A stretch of 8,178 bases of DNA from Candidatus Uhrbacteria bacterium RIFCSPHIGHO2_02_FULL_57_19 (GTDB taxonomy: Bacteria > Patescibacteriota > Patescibacteriia > 2-12-FULL-57-11): NCBI GenBank assembly GCA_001791115.1, contig MGDZ01000031.1:1-8178 (forward strand), written 5' to 3'. Made by a program: the position numbers and the translations under genes. Positions 1-6,000 of this stretch are shown here, in pieces. Each line of letters opens with the position of its first letter. Within the stretch, counting starts at the first letter, position 1. Under the pieces are notes generated by a model, which was not told where the DNA came from, did no database searches, and saw only the letters and a program-made list of their open reading frames with translations.

Positions 1-3000
1 GTCGGCTGCGCGAGGGGAGAAGTGATGGGGCTCGCGGGTCCCTGCCCCACGGTGTTGGGGACGAGGCTCTTGCTCGTCGGTATCGGAGTAATCGGTTGAT
101 ACGTCGGTTCGGGAATTGCGGGAATGCGCTCGCGCACATACGCGAGCCCACCGTCTACCGCGTTCGTAAATCTCTCAGGCAATGCCCTGAACCACGCGAC
201 CTGACCGTCCACCTGCGACCCGAGCCATCCCGCTTCAATAGGACCCGTCGGTGCGGGCGCGCTCGGCGCCGCGGGCGGGAGTATCTCTGGCGCGGGTGCC
301 ACCGGCTCGACGGGTGCGAGTGCAACTTTTGCGGGAGCCTCCGTGCCGGTCAGGGCTTTATACTGCTGCGCGTCTATCGCCCCCGTTTCGTACATTGCGT
401 CCGTCTTTGCCAAAAGCTGCTCCTGGAGTTCCGCAAGAGAAGGCCGCGGCATCGCGTTGAACGCTTCCGGCGTCATAGGGACCGCCTTGCCCAAGCCGCG
501 GGAATTGTCGATAAGGCTAATTTGGAGTCCCTCCTCCTGAAGCGCCTGATTTTCGAGAAGACCTTTGACGGCTTGCTGTGAATCAACATAGCTCTTGGCA
601 AAACTATCGATGGGAACGGTGCGGTTCGCGGCAAATGCCTCAATGGGCTTGCGGTAGACGTATACGACATTCGGTACCCTGCCCGCAGCAAGCGCGTCTT
701 GCACAGTTCCCGCGAGATCCATCCCGCCCGCCGCCGCGCCGTCAATAACGGAAGCGCCCGAATTGAGCTCCTCAAGAATATTTTTTGCTATCGTCGTTTT
801 GCCCGCACTCGTGCCGCCCGCGAGAATATAGACCGTCGGCTCGGGAGTAGGGCTCGTCTCAGGCCGTGCGCCGCCAGAGCCTGATTGCACTTGCGGTATT
901 TCCTCTTGCCTCACGGCATTCGAGAAGCGTGCCTGCAAAGTGGGCAGCGGTGTCGACGGCGCGTTCGCTTGAAGCCCATATCGCGTGACTGTCGGCATAT
1001 ATGGCGGATACGGCGCTGCGGTTACCGACACTACGCGCACGGGCGACTGGACGGGCGCGGATGCAAAGGCGTTTGAAATTCTGCTTTGGGCGACCTCCAC
1101 CAACCGCTCCCCTAAATTCAGATACTCAGTTACGAGCGACGGGCCGGCGGCCGGTGGAGGGAGCGGTTCAGCCTGAGCGACTCTTTCCATTGCAAGCCCC
1201 GACTCCTCCGCGGTCATAAGAACGCTCTCGGGGATCTTCTCCCCCACCCGCATTGCCTCTGTTGCCTCTGCAATGCGTGCGAGTGCGGCCTCCTCCGACT
1301 CTACAAGTCCGGGCCAAGCCCCTTTCATATCGGCGGCAGTAGTCATCACGTCGTCTACTTTCGCCACTACGACGATTTCTTCGGGCGGAAGAGACGTCAC
1401 CTTCACCGCAGGAACTATCTCCTCTACCTTCGCAATAACTGTCGGGGCTTTCTGTGCATCGGCAAGCTGTTGGTTTGCTTTTTCCAATTGCGAGGAAAGA
1501 GTTGCCTTCTTCCGCTCTAGGGACGCGGCCGTCGCATCCGCGACCTTTTCTGCTTGCCCAATGAGCGCATTCCCTTTATTCAATAAGGCGGGGACACTTT
1601 TCTCCAACCCCATGTACGGCACGAGGGCAAATATGCTTTGTGTGGTTTTATATCTATTGAGCGCGGCAGAAACATCGGTCGCGATAGCATTCCTCTCTCT
1701 TGCCAGTGCCTGCGCACTTCGGAGCAACTGGGTATCCCCCGCCGTCCGCGCGATATTTTCTATAGGAGTAGCGAGCCGCGCGCCGATGCTTATTACTTGT
1801 TTCGTATACGTAAGTTTCTGCAGTGTGTCTTCTATCCCTCTCGCTTTCAGTTCAGCTCCCGCGAGATTGCCTTGCACCGATTTCAGCACATCCGCACTTG
1901 CCCGCACGGCTGTAATATTTTTATTGACCGCATTGAGCTGTGTCTGTACCCCAGTCGCCTTCTCTTCAAGCGCGGCTACTTCCGTCTTCACTACAGGAGG
2001 AGTTGCGGCAGGTGCCGCTATCGCGGGAGCTGACTCTGGCAGCGGAGTGGCAGCCACTTTGGTCGGATTGGTTCCAACCGCCGGGGACACCGGCGTTATG
2101 TCCGCGACCTTGGGATAACCCGATGCTCTGACCGCCCCTACAGCATCAGCGAATGCGCTTCCGGCATTCATTCTTTTCGCAATCGCCAGGCCGGCAGTGA
2201 CGTTTTTCAACGCGGTATCTCCCCCGAGATATCCAATCACCGACACGTGTACCGTCGCCTTACTATTTAAACCGACTGCTTTTCCGGCTGCATTTGTGAG
2301 GTCGACGATACGCTTCTCTTCTAACTCCGGGTCAGGTCCAAAATCTCCGATGACGCCATGTGTGCATCCGCCCGGACCACACACCTTTACCATGGTCCCG
2401 AGTGGAAGATAGGGAGAAGAGAATAGTGTGGGATTTGATGCGGCGCCACCCCGAACTCTGCTCGACACTACTGCGTCATTAAAGACCGTACCGATACCGG
2501 TGACGGGATTATTGAGATACCGTGCGTCCGCGATGACTCTGGCGAGGTTAACCGGCGTTATAGCCAACAATGACGGTCTTCCATCACTGAAAACGATTCC
2601 TCCATCCTTTCCCGGCGCTACGGTCACTATTTGTGGAGGTGGTAGAACTTGAGGCGCGGGTGCTGCGGTGACGGCGGGGTTAGGAGTCTCTGCCGTAGTT
2701 TGTCGCACTGCAGGAAGTTTTGCGCCCGCAGCATACGCTGCCCCATCCGTGGGGATGATTGCCTCACCGACACTGTAGGCTGCGATACGTTCCGCCGATG
2801 GCGTATCGATGACCGTGAAACTTACCTTTACCTTTCCTGTCTTAACAAAGCCCCATTCTTTCGCGACCGCCTGTGTTGCATCAAGCAATCTGCCCGGAGT
2901 CGAGGGACCGCGGTCTACGATGCGGCCATCGATGACCTTGTCTTTACATGGACCCTCAAGACAGGTCACCCGCACCTTTGTCCCGGCAGGCAAATCGGTA

Positions 3001-6000
3001 CTTGCGAAGGCAAATTTTGTCTGGTCGACTTTGTTGTAGAAAGCGCCGGTCGGGTCCACGAAGTGCGAGAGCTCCGTCGTCAATACTGTTTGCGCATTTT
3101 GCAGCTGTATCGTTTCAGCGATTGTTTTATTCGTATACGTTATATCGTAGGCTCCGGAATACCATTTTCCTCCGGGCACGTTGAAATCCCCCGTTGCACC
3201 CCGTTTGCCGACTATGGGAGTCGGAGTGTAGTTCAGGGGAGAAAGTCTTCCCACTGAGTTTACTTTTGCGTTTGCAATCTGCACTTTATCTGCCGGAGCG
3301 ACACCGTTGGTACGGTAAACGAATACGGAGAGCTCATCGCTTGCCACCTGAAGCCCGAGGTCTCGGAGAGTCTTTATAGCGGGTAGCATTGCCGACGGAT
3401 TGGTGTTATTGAAGGCATTGCGCAGAGCATCCAGAGCTGCGCGCTCATCGGGCCGTACCGGGGTTGTATATGCCGCCGACTGTGTAACTGCGGAATTCGT
3501 CGGCTGCGAAACTGAGCCGGGTACAAGCAAAGCGATTTGGTTGGGCTCCGCGACGGCGGGTGTAATGAAGTTCAAGAATTCTCCGACGACGGGAGTAGAC
3601 AACATCGCCGTAACGACCGCCGTGCGCACGATGTTCGGTACGTCCGTAAGCGATTGCCACAGCGACCTCGGCGCTACAGTTACGTTTTCCGGAAGCGCGG
3701 TCTTGGGCGCGGCTTGCGCGAGCGCCGCAGGCATGGGCTGCGCGGGAATAACTGGTTCCAAATTCCCGCCTTTTGCAGTCAATTGCAGATTCGGTTCGGC
3801 CGGTTTGAGGCCTTGCCACCACGCCTCATTCATCTGTCCGTCCGAAGCTTTGTAGAGCGAATCCTTTATGAGTTGTACTTTCTTCGCCAGAACGGGGTCC
3901 TGCTGGGCGACCGCCTCGACCTCACCGTAGTTCCGTCGCAAGTATTCAAATGTCGATACTTTATCTTCCTCTATACCCGCCTTTTGTGCATAACCACAGA
4001 CGAACCCGCAGGGACGCTCCATTGTCGCAATTTCATTTACCGTGCGTTGCTGTAGATATTCAGCGCTATTCTTGTTCGCATACAACACTTTCCAATCTGT
4101 TTGCGATTGCGCTACAAGCCACTCAGCGTCTGTTGGCAGTAGGTCGGCACGCGCGAGCTTATGCCCAAATTCATGGTAGAACGCAGCGACTTCATCGCCA
4201 TTCGGCTTGAGCCACATTCTCATTCCGTCTCCCGTCAGATAGCCGTCCGAGATAATCGTCTTACCAGGTTGGACCCCGAAGTCGTGTACGAGCATCGGCT
4301 GGTCGGGAAGTTTCTCCCACACCGTCTTTGGAATCTCGCTGGCCGTCTCTGTAACGATGCGAATGAAATCAGCACGCGCTCCTGACGACAGTGGCGTCAA
4401 TGAGGTAGCCTTCTCAAACTCTCTCAACGGAAAATCTGCAGGCGTTGGGAACGCGGTCGGCGAATCAAACACCACTCTTCCTTCGGTGTTCTTTTCCAAC
4501 TCATTCAATACTTTTGATACACCGTTGACTTCGTCCCCAAGGATCCTAAGGTTGTTATATACCGGCGTATCAACCGCTCTGAACGCACCGGAATCCGTTT
4601 TGACTAATACGACCTCTGACAATCCACTGCCTCCTCTTGCCGGTATAAAGACACCCCCTCCTAGCACGTCTTTTGCCAGTGCATCAAACTTCTCGGGGGT
4701 TGCAACTATCTCTCGAGCAGCAGCAACGTCAAACCCCGCTTGATCTGCTCCAAGAGGAATCCCTGTAGCCTTTTCTATTGCTTCTGTATTTACCACATCG
4801 ACTGTACCGGTGTCGCCAAGTCTGGCTCCGCCCCGCAAATCGTAATAGGGACTGGAATCTGCCGTGGTCTTAATTGGTGAGACTTGTGCGAGTGCCGTGG
4901 TGACATCCTGCGCCCTCGCTGTAGGAACGACTATCGCGTACGGAGATTCGCCGGGGAAGACGACCGGTTTTTGGACCGCGACGACGACGTCGCCTTTATG
5001 TATCGCGCCTGTTATATCACTTATCCGCAAACCTTCCGTTTTGAGGCCGGCCTTCGCCTCGACCAGCTGCTTGCTGTACGAATTGAAAAGCGGCGACGAA
5101 GGCGAGATTTCCTGGATGCGCAAATTCCTAATCGCGCCGTCCGTACTGCCGTAGCGTTCGATGGCAAATTTCTCGGCGGCGGTGAGTTCGGGCGCGAGCG
5201 GCGCAACCGGAAGCTTGCTGGGGTTCAGAAGGTTTGCGAGCGTATTGTCAAAAGCGGGACGCTCCATGAGAAGAGTCGTCACCGGGGTCGGCGGGCGCAA
5301 CGGAGAAAATGCGGGCGTAGCTTGAAAGACGGGCTTGTTCGTCGGGAAAACTATTTCGCGCGCGGGCAGCGGAGGTGCGGGCGGCTGCGGTGCCGGAGGC
5401 GTCGGGCGTATCGCACCGGCGATTTCTTGAAGATTTTGCAGTTCCTGCCCGACAATTTGATACGCTTCCTCACTCGCTATCGGGGCCACGCGTTCCGCTA
5501 TCACTTCGCCCGTCCCCGCGCGGTAAATCCTGTCTATGGGGACGATGCCCTCCGCATCAAGCGGCGCGAGCCGCGTGAAGAGACCCGCTTCTTCAAGCTG
5601 CCGCGAAGCGACGAGCAGGTCGTTGCGTGCCGCGCGGACCAGGGGTGCATCGGCCGCCAACTCCCCCGCCCTTACTCCGGCCTGTGCTGCGGCATCCACT
5701 TCAACGGCGGTGTTGAAACCCCGTACCGCGTCCACTTCCGCTGCGACCGGCGCAGTCTTAGCCACGGTGAGTTCACGCGTGAGGTTGTTCATTTGTTCCG
5801 CCGTCGGCGCGAACCTCTGAGTCGCGACCGCGGGAACCGCCGGCTCTGTGGGCGGCACGATAGACGGCGACTCAACACGAGCGAGATTAGGCACCGCCGG
5901 TTCTGCAGTTTTCGGCCCCGTAAGAAGTCTCTGTTCCGGAACCACCACCCGTTCCGCCGTCGCGACCGCAGATGTGCCGCCTTCGCCAAGGGGTATTGAA

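Noticed and set aside
473..775. 100-codon minus-strand open frame
   Set aside because: It is in a different frame from the giant gene and overlaps its P-loop domain, whose Walker A frame is clearly the coding one.
1273..2118. 281-codon open frame on the plus strand
   Set aside because: It is Ser/Ala/Thr-rich low-complexity sequence arising from the complement of helical Ala/Glu/Val codons in the second coiled coil; no ribosome-binding context or domain is visible.
3445..3822. 125-codon minus-strand open frame
   Set aside because: It is out of frame with the giant gene and Arg/Ala-rich without a motif; an alternative-frame shadow.
5262..5408. Proline-rich stretch considered as a TonB-like periplasmic spanner
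   Set aside because: It lacks the regular EP/KP repeats and is not next to a TonB C-terminal domain; an ordinary interdomain linker is the simpler reading.
4884..5999. 371-codon open frame on the plus strand
   Set aside because: It is antisense to the giant gene, extremely Arg-rich and without a recognisable motif, as expected when a GC-rich coding strand is read backwards. The minus-strand frame explains these bases fully.
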